Assembly: GCA_021780315.1 (NCBI GenBank)
Contig: JAJXYY010000041.1
Location: 124,001-188,000 of the forward strand
Direction: 5' to 3'
Length of the DNA stretch: 64,000 nt
Origin: Acidobacteriota bacterium
Lineage (GTDB): Bacteria; Acidobacteriota; Terriglobia; Terriglobales; Acidobacteriaceae
A program made the translations under genes and the position numbers. The stretch's first letter is position 1, and each line of letters opens with the position of its first letter. The notes under the pieces were generated by a model, which was not told where the DNA came from, ran no database searches, and saw only the letters and a list, made by a program, of their open reading frames with translations. Shown one piece after another: positions 17,924 through 26,622 of the stretch.

Positions 17924-19651
17924 TTAGCGGGTAGGAAGGTTGAGTTGGTGGTACTCCGGCTGGGATGCTGCTTGAAGCGCGGCGATGGCCTGGTCTGCGC
18001 GGGTGCGGAGTTGGACGAGGTCGGCGGGAGATTTTTTGCGCAGGGTGGTGTAGGGCATCTGCAGGCGGAAGTTGTTGCCTAGCAGGGGTTGATTGCGTTC
18101 GAGGAAGGTCCAGTAGAGAGCGGTGAAGGGGCAGGAGTTGGGGCCGGTGGATTGTTTTGGATCGAAGCGGCAGTGGCCGCAGTAGTTGGACATTTTGTTG
18201 ATGTAGGCGGCACCGGAGACGTAGGGCTTGGTGGCGGTGAGGCCTCCGTCGGCGTAGGTGGACATGCCGAGGACGTTGGTTTCGACGACCCAGTCGTAGG
18301 CGTCGATGTAGGCAACCCAAAACCAGTCAGTAAGTTGGCGGGGGGAGAAGCCGCAGAGGGTGGCTAGGTTGGAGAGGACCATGAGGCGGGTGATGTGGTG
18401 GGACCAGCCGTCGTGGAGGACCTGTTCGACGACGGTATCGATGCAGTGGAGGCCTGATTTTGCGCCCCAATAGACGGCGGGAAGGGGTAGGGAGGCGTTG
18501 AGGAAGGAGGGGGTGGCACCGGCGTAGGGGTCGGGTGGAGGTGTGGTTTGCGGGTGGACAGAAGCTGGTTTTTTTGTGGTGGAAGCTGGTGTATTTTCAG
18601 CGGAATTTTCCTGAGCAACCGGGACGAGGCGGTAGCCGTCGGTTTGCTGGTGGAGATGGCGCATGAACTCGCGCCAGCCGAGGATCTGGCGGATGAAACC
18701 TTCGGCGCTGGGGAGAGGGATGCGGCCGGAGTGGTAGGCGGCTTCGACGTCTTGGATGAGGGTGATGGGGAGGAGTCGACCGAGGTTGATGAGGGGGGAG
18801 ACTTTGGGGTGGAAGAGCTGGAGGTGGTCGTCGCGCATGGCATCTTCGTAGGGGCCGAAGTGGGGAAGGAGTTGGTCCAGGCCGAATTGCCAGGCGCGGT
18901 CGCAGTCGGCCTGGGTGGTGGGGAGGTCGAAGCCGGTAATGCTGCCGAAGTGGTGGGGGTAGTGTTCGGCGACGTAGTCGATGACCTCCTGGGTGATGGC
19001 GTCGGGCGGGAAGGTGGGCGGGGATGGGATAGGGACCTGGTTCTTGTAGGGGCTGCGATTCTGGACGTCGTAGGAGAACTGCCCTCCGACGGGCTGTCCG
19101 GAGTGCATGAGGATGCCGGTGTGCTGGCGCATGCGGCGGTAGAAGCGGTCCATGACGTAGGACTTGCCGGGCTGGTAGGGGCCGAAGACGGTGGTGAAGT
19201 CTTCGGTGGTGGAGAGCCAGGTGGGGTCGGGGATTTGGTTGAGGCGAAGGCCGTCGGCTACGGCTTGCTGGAGGTCGAGGCGGAGTTCGCGCTCGGCGGG
19301 GGTGGTGACGGTGAGGGTGGGGAGGTTGCGGTCGCGCTGCAGGGCGACGAGCGCCTGACCGTGGCTGAGGGGAGAGAAGTGATAGAGGACGCTGACGCCG
19401 CGAGCGGCTTGCTCCAGCGCGAAGTGGCGCATGTTGGCGATGAGGAGGACGAGTTTCTTCTTGTGGTAGGGGCGGCGGAGGGCCTTGGCGGTGGATTCGA
19501 CGATGACGATGCCGGTCTGGGCGGCGGGCTGTTCGGTGAGCGGGCCGGTGCGGTCGGTGAAGCGGTCGTAGGGGATGTAGATCCAGCGACGGGAGACGAT
19601 GTCGTGCGGGGTGGGGGCAGCGGCGGCGATCTGTTGGGCGAAGGTGGACAT
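17924..19651 (-). CDS. FeS-type cryptochrome/photolyase (DPRP family, probable (6-4) photolyase)
   Basis: A 575-residue protein of the prokaryotic photolyase-related family whose studied members (PhrB type) carry FAD, a lumazine antenna and a [4Fe-4S] cluster. Recognisable segments are DRFYRRMRQHTGILM, FGPYEDAMRDDH, SPLINLGRLLP, GFIRQILGWREFMRH, SHHITRLMVLSNLATLCGFSP and YVSGAAYINKMSNYCGHC. Four cysteines at C403, C491, C494 and C507 match the cluster ligands. Residues about 345-380 form a Thr/Pro-rich insert in the middle of the FAD domain, unusual for the family. The ATG at 19651 is preceded by GGAAG and is preferred over the longer frame start at 19783. Confidence 0.9.
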   Translation of the reverse strand: MSTFAQQIAAAAPTPHDIVSRRWIYIPYDRFTDRTGPLTEQPAAQTGIVIVESTAKALRRPYHKKKLVLLIANMRHFALEQAARGVSVLYHFSPLSHGQALVALQRDRNLPTLTVTTPAERELRLDLQQAVADGLRLNQIPDPTWLSTTEDFTTVFGPYQPGKSYVMDRFYRRMRQHTGILMHSGQPVGGQFSYDVQNRSPYKNQVPIPSPPTFPPDAITQEVIDYVAEHYPHHFGSITGFDLPTTQADCDRAWQFGLDQLLPHFGPYEDAMRDDHLQLFHPKVSPLINLGRLLPITLIQDVEAAYHSGRIPLPSAEGFIRQILGWREFMRHLHQQTDGYRLVPVAQENSAENTPASTTKKPASVHPQTTPPPDPYAGATPSFLNASLPLPAVYWGAKSGLHCIDTVVEQVLHDGWSHHITRLMVLSNLATLCGFSPRQLTDWFWVAYIDAYDWVVETNVLGMSTYADGGLTATKPYVSGAAYINKMSNYCGHCRFDPKQSTGPNSCPFTALYWTFLERNQPLLGNNFRLQMPYTTLRKKSPADLVQLRTRADQAIAALQAASQPEYHQLNLPTR

Positions 19652-19814
19652 GGCGTAATGCTTCCAGTGTCGCCGGTTTAGAGGATGGCTGGGTGGTGCG
19701 GGATTAGCGGGGGTAGTGGTATTGGAAGGGTGGAGGGTATTTTGTGAGATGGTGAAGTACGGCTTGTTGCGGGGACGCGGCATCTTACGGAAGAACTAAA
19801 AGACGAGAGGGTCG

Positions 19815-21059
19815 ATGCAGGTTGATGTGGTTCTGATCTGGGCAATTTCCGTGGGCAGTATTGTGTGTATGCTTCTGCGTCCCCGGGGGATTGCGGAGGC
19901 GTACTGGGTGGGTGCGGGGGCGGTGTTGCTGGTGGCGTCGCGGCTGGTTCCGGTGCGGGTGGCGGGACATGCGGTGGCGGAGGGGTTGAATGTTTACTTG
20001 TTTCTGGCGGGGATGATGCTGTTGTCGGAGTTGGCGCGGACGGAGGGGGTGTTTGACTGGATTGCGGGGATAGCTGCGGCGCGGGCGAAGGGCTCGCCGA
20101 AGCGGCTGTTTGGGTTGATTTATGTGGCGGGGATGGTGGTGACGGTGCTGCTCTCGAACGATGCGACGGCGGTGGTGCTGACGCCGGCGGTGCTGGCGGT
20201 GGTGCGGAAGGCGAAGGTGCCTCCGAAGCCTTATCTGCTGGCGTGTGCGTTGATTGCGAATGCGGCGAGTTTTGTGCTGCCGATCTCTAATCCTGCGAAC
20301 CTGGTGATCTTTGCGCGGCAGATGCCGCCGCTGGGGCAGTGGCTGCGGATCTTTTTGCTGCCTTCGGTGGCGGCGGTGGGGATTACGTTTGTGTGTTTGC
20401 GGTTGTTGTCCGCGGCGGAGTTGTCGGGGCAGGTGGAGGAGCAAGGGGAGGCGATTCGGTTGACGCTGAAGGGGCGGCTGGCTCTGGGGGGGCTGGTGGT
20501 GTCGGGTGCGGTGTTGCTGGTGGCTTCGGGGCTGGGGTGGCGGCTGGGCTTGCCGACGTGTGCGGCAGCGTTGGTGGCTCTGTTGGTGGTGGCGTTGCGG
20601 GACTGGGCCGTGGTGGGCAAGGTGGTGAAGGGGGTTTCGTGGTCGGTGCTGCCGCTGGTGGCGGGACTGTTTGTGATTGTGCAGGGGCTGGAGGGTGCGG
20701 GGATGCTGAAGCTGGCGGTGCGGGGGCTGGAGGATTTGACGCGGGATGCGGGCAAGGTGGGGGAGGTGGCGGCGGCGTTCTCGGTGGGGCTGCTGTCGAA
20801 TGTGATGAACAACCTGCCGGTGGGTTTGGCGAGCGGTGCGGCGGTGCAGGTGGCGCACGTGACGGGGAATCTGGCGAATGCGGTTTTGATTGGTGTGGAT
20901 CTGGGGCCAAACCTATCGGTGACGGGGTCGTTGGCGACGATCCTGTGGCTGATCGTGTTGCGGCGGGAGCAGGTGGAGATTACCGCATGGGAGTTTTTGA
21001 AGTACGGGATGGTGGCGATGCCGCTGGCGCTGTTGGGGAGCGTGTTGCTGCTGCGGTGA
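19815..21059 (+). CDS. arsB: ArsB-type arsenite/anion permease
   Basis: A 414-residue membrane protein with about 11 hydrophobic segments, of the ArsB/NhaD (ion transporter) superfamily. Key regions are NVYLFLAGMMLLSELARTEGVFDWIA, VVTVLLSNDATAVVLTPAVLAV (first re-entrant loop with the SNDATA signature), PISNPANLVIFA and NVMNNLPVGLASG with GVDLGPNLSVTGSLATILWL. This pattern is that of arsenite extrusion permeases. No arsR or arsC is adjacent, so arsenic specificity is inferred only from family. It diverges from the photolyase gene. Confidence 0.88.
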   Translation: MQVDVVLIWAISVGSIVCMLLRPRGIAEAYWVGAGAVLLVASRLVPVRVAGHAVAEGLNVYLFLAGMMLLSELARTEGVFDWIAGIAAARAKGSPKRLFGLIYVAGMVVTVLLSNDATAVVLTPAVLAVVRKAKVPPKPYLLACALIANAASFVLPISNPANLVIFARQMPPLGQWLRIFLLPSVAAVGITFVCLRLLSAAELSGQVEEQGEAIRLTLKGRLALGGLVVSGAVLLVASGLGWRLGLPTCAAALVALLVVALRDWAVVGKVVKGVSWSVLPLVAGLFVIVQGLEGAGMLKLAVRGLEDLTRDAGKVGEVAAAFSVGLLSNVMNNLPVGLASGAAVQVAHVTGNLANAVLIGVDLGPNLSVTGSLATILWLIVLRREQVEITAWEFLKYGMVAMPLALLGSVLLLR

Positions 21060-21143
21060 GGTGGGACAGGGGGTAGGGGATAGGGAGTAGGGTGAAGAGG
21101 CAACGGCGTGGGTTGCGGGGATTGGTTCTAAGATGGTGTGGTT

Positions 21144-21632
21144 ATGGATGGTTGGCTGATAGGGCGGATGCTGGTTTTGCTGGCGTTGGCGAATGGGACG
21201 CCGCTGCTGGTGAATGCGGTGCTGGGGAAGCGCTGGGCGTTTCCGCTGGATGGTGGGGTGCGGCTGGGCGATGGGCAGCCGTTGTTTGGCGGATCGAAGA
21301 CGATACGGGGGATAGGGAGTGCGGTGGTCGCGACGGCGCTGGGGGGCGAGGTGGTGGGTTGGGGATGGAAGGTGGGCGCGTTGGTAGGGTTAGCGGCGAT
21401 GGGCGGGGATTTGTTTTCGAGTTTTGTGAAGCGCAGGCTGCGGTTGGTGGCGGGGAGCCGGGCTACGGGGCTGGATCAGATTCCGGAGTCGCTGTTTCCG
21501 CTGCTGGCGTGCTGGAGGCTGGTGCCGATGCGGGTGGTGGAGATGGCGGTAGTGGTGGGGTTGTTCTTCGCAGGCGAGGTGGTGCTGTCGGTGGTGTTTT
21601 TCCGGCTGCATCTGCGGGAGCGTCCTTACTGA
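21144..21632 (+). CDS. CDP-archaeol synthase (CarS/DUF46)-like membrane protein
   Basis: A 162-residue membrane protein of the CarS/DUF46 family. It shows NGTPLLVNAVLG, the substrate-loop pattern GDGQPLFGGSKTIRG, MGGDLFSSFVKRRLRL (cation/CTP site GDLxSSFxKRR) and GLDQIPESLFPL (second site). In archaea this family transfers CTP to unsaturated archaetidic acid; the bacterial homologues have no settled role. Start ATG 21144; a GTG six bases upstream is possible. Its last 170 bases overlap the 3' end of the convergent metallophosphoesterase gene. Confidence 0.82.
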   Translation: MDGWLIGRMLVLLALANGTPLLVNAVLGKRWAFPLDGGVRLGDGQPLFGGSKTIRGIGSAVVATALGGEVVGWGWKVGALVGLAAMGGDLFSSFVKRRLRLVAGSRATGLDQIPESLFPLLACWRLVPMRVVEMAVVVGLFFAGEVVLSVVFFRLHLRERPY

Positions 21633-22566
21633 GGGCAGGGTGGAGGTGGTGGAGGGTGATCTCCGGGGGGCAGTTGAAGCGGACGGGGACGATGGAGGAG
21701 CCCAGGCCGACGGAGGTGTATCCATGCATGGTGGCGTAGGACCAGGGGCCGGCGCCGAGGTGGCGGGGGAGGCGTGAGTCGAGGGTGATGGGGATGGAGC
21801 CGGGGAGGCAGACCTGGCCACCGTGGGTGTGTCCGCTGAGCATGAGGTGGAAGCCGGCGTGGGCGGCCTGGCGGTAGACCTCGGGGGTGTGGGAGAGGAG
21901 GATGGCGGTGGCGTGGGGCGGGATGTTGGCGGCGGCGTTGTGGATGTTGTCGGCGCGGTAGTAGTGGGCGTCGTCGATACCGGCGAGGTAGAGGTGCTGG
22001 TCTCCGCGGGTGATGGAGGTGGACTCGTTGAGGAGCATGCGGATGCCCATGGCTTCGATGGCGGGGAGCATGCGGATGCTGTCGTGGTTTCCGAGGACGG
22101 CGAAGACGGGGCCGTGGAGGTGGAGACGAGCCTGAGCGAGGGCGTGGAGCACGGCGTCGAAGGGGCCGAAGGTCTTGCCGCGGAAGTCGCCGGTTAGGAC
22201 GCAGAGGTCGTATTGGAGGGTGGGGAGGAGTTCGATGAGACGCTGCATGGGACGGGGGTTCATGTCGGCGTGCAGGTCGGTGAGGTGGAGGATGGTGAAG
22301 CCGTCGAAGAGCGGTGGGAGGCCGGGCAGGAAGACATGGTTATGGCGGATTTGGATGCGGGTGGTGTTGTTGTTGCCGCGCCGGTAGAGGCCGGTGAGCT
22401 TGAGCAGTAGGCGGAGTGCGGCGTGGCCGGAGTACCAGTTTTCGGGATGGAAGAAGTTGATGCCGTGGCCGAAGATGGCTTCGTGATCGTGTTCGATACC
22501 GAGGCGCTGACGGGCGTGTACGCGTCCCAGGCGTTGCTCGAGTTGCTGAACGATGTCGTTCTGCAT
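21463..22566 (-). CDS. Metallophosphoesterase (YkuE/UDP-diacylglucosamine hydrolase-like)
   Basis: A 367-residue calcineurin-like phosphoesterase. Metal motifs run in order: LHLTDLHADMN (D-x-H), LTGDFRGK (GD), AVLGNHDSI (GNHD), LLSHTPE and SGHTHGGQ (GHxH). No signal peptide is evident from the ATG at 22566. The fold ends near residue 310; a further 55 residues of Pro/Ala/Thr-rich tail continue to the stop and are encoded opposite the carS-like gene. The tail looks like non-functional read-on. Substrate is unknown; the nearest well-known group acts on phospholipids or lipid A precursors. Confidence 0.82.
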   Translation of the reverse strand: MQNDIVQQLEQRLGRVHARQRLGIEHDHEAIFGHGINFFHPENWYSGHAALRLLLKLTGLYRRGNNNTTRIQIRHNHVFLPGLPPLFDGFTILHLTDLHADMNPRPMQRLIELLPTLQYDLCVLTGDFRGKTFGPFDAVLHALAQARLHLHGPVFAVLGNHDSIRMLPAIEAMGIRMLLNESTSITRGDQHLYLAGIDDAHYYRADNIHNAAANIPPHATAILLSHTPEVYRQAAHAGFHLMLSGHTHGGQVCLPGSIPITLDSRLPRHLGAGPWSYATMHGYTSVGLGSSIVPVRFNCPPEITLHHLHPALSKDAPADAAGKTPPTAPPRLRRTTPPLPPSPPPASAPASSTPAAETATPESDPAP

Positions 22567-22699
22567 GACGGGCACGATTCTACAGGGTTGGGTGGGCGGG
22601 CGATGTGATGGCTGACGGTGACCGCGGGGTGAAGATGGCGACTGAGGCGAAATCTGCATCACATGGAGTTGCGGTGACGACTCACTGCGAGGAGACGCG

Positions 22700-22837
22700 A
22701 TGATACTTCTTTTGATCGTATTGATTTTGCTGTTTGGCTTTGGTGGTTATCGGATGGGGCCTGGAGTAGGGCACTATGGCGGTGGAGGCATCAGCCTGAT
22801 TCTGCTGATCGTGTTGATTGTGCTGCTGCTGCGCTGA
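22700..22837 (+). CDS. DUF3309 family membrane micro-protein
   Basis: A 45-residue protein with two hydrophobic stretches separated by a glycine-rich turn: MILLLIVLILLFGFGG, then a short loop with HYGGGG, then ISLILLIVLIVLLLR. This arrangement is the DUF3309 pattern, widespread as a tiny inner-membrane protein of unknown role. AGGAG lies five bases before the ATG, giving good translation support for such a short frame. It stands alone between the metallophosphoesterase and nucleoside transporter genes. Confidence 0.75.
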   Translation: MILLLIVLILLFGFGGYRMGPGVGHYGGGGISLILLIVLIVLLLR

Positions 22838-22852
22838 GTTTGGTGCGGGGCG

Positions 22853-24088
22853 TTATTTTATGAGCATGGAGACGATGGCCGCGGACATGAGGTTGGCCAT
22901 GGTTCCGGCGAGCATGGCGCGCAGGCCGAGTCGGGCGAGATCGTTGCGGCGGTTGGGGACGAGTGCTCCGATGCCGCCGATCTGCATGCCGATCGAGCCG
23001 AGGTTGGCGAAGCCGCAGAGGGCGAAGGTAGCGATGGAGAAGGTGCGGGGGGTGAGCATCTTCTTCTGCAGGCCTAGTTGGGTGTAGGCGACGAACTCGT
23101 TGAGGACAGCGCGGGTACCGAGCAGGTTTCCGATGGCTGAGGCCTCGTGCCAGGGGATGCCGATAAGCCAGGCGATGGGGCCGCAGAAGAATCCGAGGAT
23201 GGCGTTGAGCGAGTGGGGGGTGCGGATGCCGTGAGCCCAAGCGATGTTGGAGATGCCGAGCAGGGTTCCGTTGAGCAGGCCGACGAGAGCGAGGAAGCTG
23301 ATGAGCATGATGGCGACGTTGAAGGCGAGCGCGCCGCCGTCGATGGTGCCGCGGGCGATGGCGGCGATGAAGTTGTCGTTTTTGTGCTCCTCGTTGGGGG
23401 GCATGATGACGGTTCCGGCGGTGGCGGGGACTTCGGTCTCGGGGACGAGCATCTTGGCGACGAGGATGGTTCCGGGGGCGGTCATGATGACGGCGGAGAG
23501 GAGGTCCTGAGCGTTGATGCCGAAGCTGATGTATGCGGCCATGATGCCGCCGGAGACGTGGGCCATGCCGGAGGTCATGATGGTCATGAGTTCGGAGTTG
23601 GTGGCGCCGGCGAGGAAGGGACGGATGGTGAGCGGGGCTTCGGTCTGGCCCATGAAGATGCTGGCGGCAACGTTGGTGGACTCGGCTCCGGAGGTTCCCA
23701 TGGTGCGCTGCATGATCCAGGCGACGACGCGGATGACGCGCTGCATGAAGCCAATGTGGTACAGGATCGCGAAAAATGCCGATATGAAGATGATGGTGGG
23801 AAGGACGGCGAAGGCGAGGACGGCGAGGGGGTTGCCGGGGGTTCCGAGTGCTCCAAAGACGACGGAAGAGCCGTCGGTGGCGTGGCTGAGCATGGCGGTG
23901 ATGGCGGAGGATGCGGCGTGGAGGATGGTCTGGCCAAAGGACCACTTGATGACGAGGAAGGCGAAGAGGATCTGGAGGCCAAGGCCCCAGGCCACTGTGC
24001 GCCAGCGGATGGCGCGGCGATTGGTGGAGAAGGCGTAGGCGACGGCAAGGAAGGTGATGAGACCGAGAAGTCCGGTGAAACGGGCCAA
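22853..24088 (-). CDS. Concentrative nucleoside transporter (NupC/CNT family)
   Basis: A 411-residue inner-membrane protein with about ten hydrophobic segments. CNT signatures are GFMQRVIRVVAWIMQRTMGTSGAESTNVAASIFMGQTEAPL-like sequence (the G-Q-T-E-A-P substrate helix), MTSGMAHVSGGIMAAYISFGI, and CGFANLGSIGMQIGGIGALVPNRRNDLARLG. It imports nucleosides with H+ or Na+. The start is TTG at 24088 with GGAG about seven bases upstream. It could feed the cdd and deoA products encoded at 47323-49187, but is not linked to them. Confidence 0.9.
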   Translation of the reverse strand: MARFTGLLGLITFLAVAYAFSTNRRAIRWRTVAWGLGLQILFAFLVIKWSFGQTILHAASSAITAMLSHATDGSSVVFGALGTPGNPLAVLAFAVLPTIIFISAFFAILYHIGFMQRVIRVVAWIMQRTMGTSGAESTNVAASIFMGQTEAPLTIRPFLAGATNSELMTIMTSGMAHVSGGIMAAYISFGINAQDLLSAVIMTAPGTILVAKMLVPETEVPATAGTVIMPPNEEHKNDNFIAAIARGTIDGGALAFNVAIMLISFLALVGLLNGTLLGISNIAWAHGIRTPHSLNAILGFFCGPIAWLIGIPWHEASAIGNLLGTRAVLNEFVAYTQLGLQKKMLTPRTFSIATFALCGFANLGSIGMQIGGIGALVPNRRNDLARLGLRAMLAGTMANLMSAAIVSMLIK

Positions 24089-24271
24089 GTGGGGCTCCGA
24101 TGAATCGAGGGTGTGTTTTGTGCAGTGTACTGGATATGGCGGGGAGGGTTGGAGGGTGGTGGTGCGGAGGGTCGTTGGGGGCTACTCCTGGGTCGCCCGG
24201 GGAGTGCGCTAAAGTATGTGATTTAAGTGGGTTTGGGATGGATTTGAGGGGATTTTCCGGGAGTTGAGGGC

Positions 24272-24298
24272 GACGATCCGGCGGGTGGCCGGATCGTC
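24272..24298. repeat. 11-bp perfect hairpin downstream of the GH42 gene
   Basis: GACGATCCGGC pairs with GCCGGATCGTC across the loop GGGTG. It lies 31 bases past the beta-galactosidase stop (minus strand) and is not followed by a T-run on either strand, so it may be a transcript-end stabiliser rather than a standard terminator. The rest of 24089-24329 holds nothing recognisable. Confidence 0.5.
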
Positions 24299-24329
24299 TG
24301 TGGGTGGTTGTGGTTGTGGGGATGTCGAG

Positions 24330-26486
24330 TTATGCGGGTTGGAGGACGCGGACTCCGTAGGGGTCGAGGGGGATGGTGTTGGTGTGGGTGGTGTTGGTGA
24401 GGCGGTCTTTGAAGGTGCCGGGGATTTGGGCGGATTGGGTTTCGCCGGTGTGGTTGAGGACGTAGGTGAGGGATTGGGTGGCGGAGCGGCGGGTGGTGAC
24501 TTCGACACCTTGCGGGGCCTGGATGGGGCTTTTGACTCCGTTGGCGGCCATGAGGGTGAGGAGGACGCGGGCGAGGTCGGCTGGGTCGAGATGTGCACCG
24601 AGGTAGATGGCCTTGCCCTGGCCGAAGGTGTGGGAGGTGATGGCGGCTTTGCCGGAGGCGGCGCCGGTGGTGTAGGTGGCGAGGACGTCGGCTTGTTTGG
24701 GGTCGAGGAGGTCGGCCCAGATGTGGCATTCGGCGCTGGGGCCGGTGAGGAGTCCGGAGAAGGCTACGGATTGTTTTTCGGAGTAGATGGGTTGGTAGTC
24801 GAGGAGTTCGACGCCCATGACGTCGCGGAGGAGTCCGGGGAGGGGGGTATCGACGATGCGGCTGTGCTCGTCCTTGACGCCGAGGCGGACGCCGGCGATG
24901 AAGATTCCTCCGTTGTGGACGAAGGTGCGGATGCGCTCGGCCTGCTGGGGGGTGACGACGTACATGGCGGGGGCCAAGAGGACTTTGTAGGGAGCGAGGT
25001 TCTGGGTGGCGTCGACGATATCGATGCCGAGGTGGGCGGCGGCGATGGAGCCGTACCAGGCGAAGATTTCGGCGGAGTATTTGAGTTTGGGCTGGCTGGG
25101 CTGGACGGTGAGGGCCCAGTCGGCGTTGAAGTCGAAGCAGAGGGCGAGGTCGGCGAGGCAGGGCGCGTGGAGGTTTTCGTGGCCGAGGGATTTGAGTTCG
25201 CTGAGGGTCTGCTGGATCTCGTTGAAGCCGGGGCTGGGGGAGCGGTCGTGGCGGAGGAGGCCGTGCCAGTACTCTTCGGCGCCGAAGTTGGTGGTGTCCC
25301 AGCGGAAGTAGTTGATGCCCATGGCTCCGTGGGCGATGGCCTGATAGGACCAGAGGCGGAGTTGCCCGGGTTCGGGCTGAGGGGAGAAGAAGGGCTGTCC
25401 GGCTTTGCCGGATTGTTCTTCCATGATGAGGAAGGGCTTGCCGTTTTTTACGCTGCGGTTGAAGTCGTGGGAGAAGGAGATGATGGGTGCGAGCAGGTCG
25501 GCGGGGACGCTGGTGCCGGAGTCTGCTCCGTTGATGTGGACGGCGGCGAAGCCGGGGTAGTTGTCGGAGGAGACGAAGTCTAGGTCGCGGTAAAGGTCGC
25601 GGGCGTCGATGACGTCGACGAGGCCGGCGACGTTGTTGGTGGTGATGAAGTGGTTGGGACAGAGGGTGCGCAGGGCGGTAAGCTGCTCTTGCTGGAAGGA
25701 GACGTTGGCGTAGCTCTGGTAGCGGTCGTAGTCGAGGACGAGGCCGGGGTTGGGCGGTGCTCCGGAGGGCAGGGGGACAGGGATCTGGGCGAAGTCGGTG
25801 TAGGTGTTGCTCCAGAAGACGGTGCCCCAGGCCTGGTTGATGGCGTCGAGCGAGGGATATTTCTGGCGGAGCCAGTTCTGGAAGCCTTCGCGGCAGAAGC
25901 GGCAGTAGCAGCGGGAGCTTTCACCGAGGGTGAACTCATTGTCGATCTGCCAGCCAACGACGCCGGGAGTGGCGGCGAAGGTCTGGGCCATGCGGGTGGC
26001 GATGGCGAGGGCGAGGCGGCGGTAGGTTTTGTTGGTGGGGCAGGTGAAGCGGCGGGCTCCGGTGGCGAGGGTCATGCCGTGGTCGTTGACCATCATGACT
26101 TCGGGGTACTTCTGGGTGAGCCAGGGAGGGGGAGCGGCGGAGGGTGTGCCGAGGATGACCGCGATGTTGTGGGCGTGGAGGATGGTAACGGCGCGCTGGA
26201 GCCAGGCGAATTCGAAGGCAGCTTCGCTGGTCTGCATGAGGGCCCAGGCGAACTCTGCGATGCGGACGTTGGTGATGCCCATGGCTTGCATGGCTGCTGC
26301 GTCCTGCTCCCAGAGGTGTTCCGGGGTCTGGTCGGGGTAGTAGTCTGTGCCGAAGAGGAGGAGCGGCTGGCCGGGTCCGGGGGAAACGTTTTCACGATGG
26401 GCCTGCGGGGAGGCGTGGAGATGGCGCAGGAGGGTGAAGGCGGCGGCGTTGCTGCCGGCGGCGAGGATAAATTTGCGACGGTTCAT
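24330..26486 (-). CDS. Exported GH42 beta-galactosidase
   Basis: A 718-residue glycoside hydrolase of family 42. The first residues MNRRKFILAAGSNAAAF look like a twin-arginine or lipoprotein-like export signal, which is unusual because most GH42 enzymes are cytoplasmic. FGTDYYPDQTPEHLWEQDAAAM and GITNVRIAEFAWALM start the TIM barrel. VVGWQIDNEF carries the acid/base E184 and PFLIMEEQSG the nucleophile (E356 or E357). WSYQAIAHGAMGINYFRWD and the C-terminal glutamine-amidotransferase-like domain follow. It cleaves terminal beta-galactosides, probably plant-derived. The upstream region has TATAAC (26510-26515, minus strand) as a -10 and GAGGAA as ribosome site. Confidence 0.9.
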   Translation of the reverse strand: MNRRKFILAAGSNAAAFTLLRHLHASPQAHRENVSPGPGQPLLLFGTDYYPDQTPEHLWEQDAAAMQAMGITNVRIAEFAWALMQTSEAAFEFAWLQRAVTILHAHNIAVILGTPSAAPPPWLTQKYPEVMMVNDHGMTLATGARRFTCPTNKTYRRLALAIATRMAQTFAATPGVVGWQIDNEFTLGESSRCYCRFCREGFQNWLRQKYPSLDAINQAWGTVFWSNTYTDFAQIPVPLPSGAPPNPGLVLDYDRYQSYANVSFQQEQLTALRTLCPNHFITTNNVAGLVDVIDARDLYRDLDFVSSDNYPGFAAVHINGADSGTSVPADLLAPIISFSHDFNRSVKNGKPFLIMEEQSGKAGQPFFSPQPEPGQLRLWSYQAIAHGAMGINYFRWDTTNFGAEEYWHGLLRHDRSPSPGFNEIQQTLSELKSLGHENLHAPCLADLALCFDFNADWALTVQPSQPKLKYSAEIFAWYGSIAAAHLGIDIVDATQNLAPYKVLLAPAMYVVTPQQAERIRTFVHNGGIFIAGVRLGVKDEHSRIVDTPLPGLLRDVMGVELLDYQPIYSEKQSVAFSGLLTGPSAECHIWADLLDPKQADVLATYTTGAASGKAAITSHTFGQGKAIYLGAHLDPADLARVLLTLMAANGVKSPIQAPQGVEVTTRRSATQSLTYVLNHTGETQSAQIPGTFKDRLTNTTHTNTIPLDPYGVRVLQPA

Positions 26487-26558
26487 GGGCGTGGATTCCT
26501 CAGGGAGACGTTATACCGCAGGAGGGTGGTGTTCCGCCAGTGTGGGGGTGGGGCTGGG

Positions 26559-26594
26559 GTATGGCCATGCTGCTGAGTTCAGGCATGGCCATAC
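26559..26594. promoter_or_regulatory. 12-bp inverted repeat containing two ATGGCCAT palindromes
   Basis: GTATGGCCATGC (26559-26570) and GCATGGCCATAC (26583-26594) are exact inverted copies separated by 12 bases. Each arm contains the self-complementary octamer ATGGCCAT, with centres 24 bp apart. The element is upstream of the GH42 promoter and after the TIM-barrel gene stop. No T-tract follows, so a paired operator for the GH42 gene is as likely as a terminator. Confidence 0.5.
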
Positions 26595-26622
26595 TTGATT
26601 GATCTGTTGTCTGCGGGGATGG

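Noticed and set aside
17910..18320. A longer N-terminus for the metallo-beta-lactamase-fold protein
   Set aside because: The upstream frame lies inside the photolyase gene and is basic and unstructured; ATG 17909 starts a standard signal peptide.
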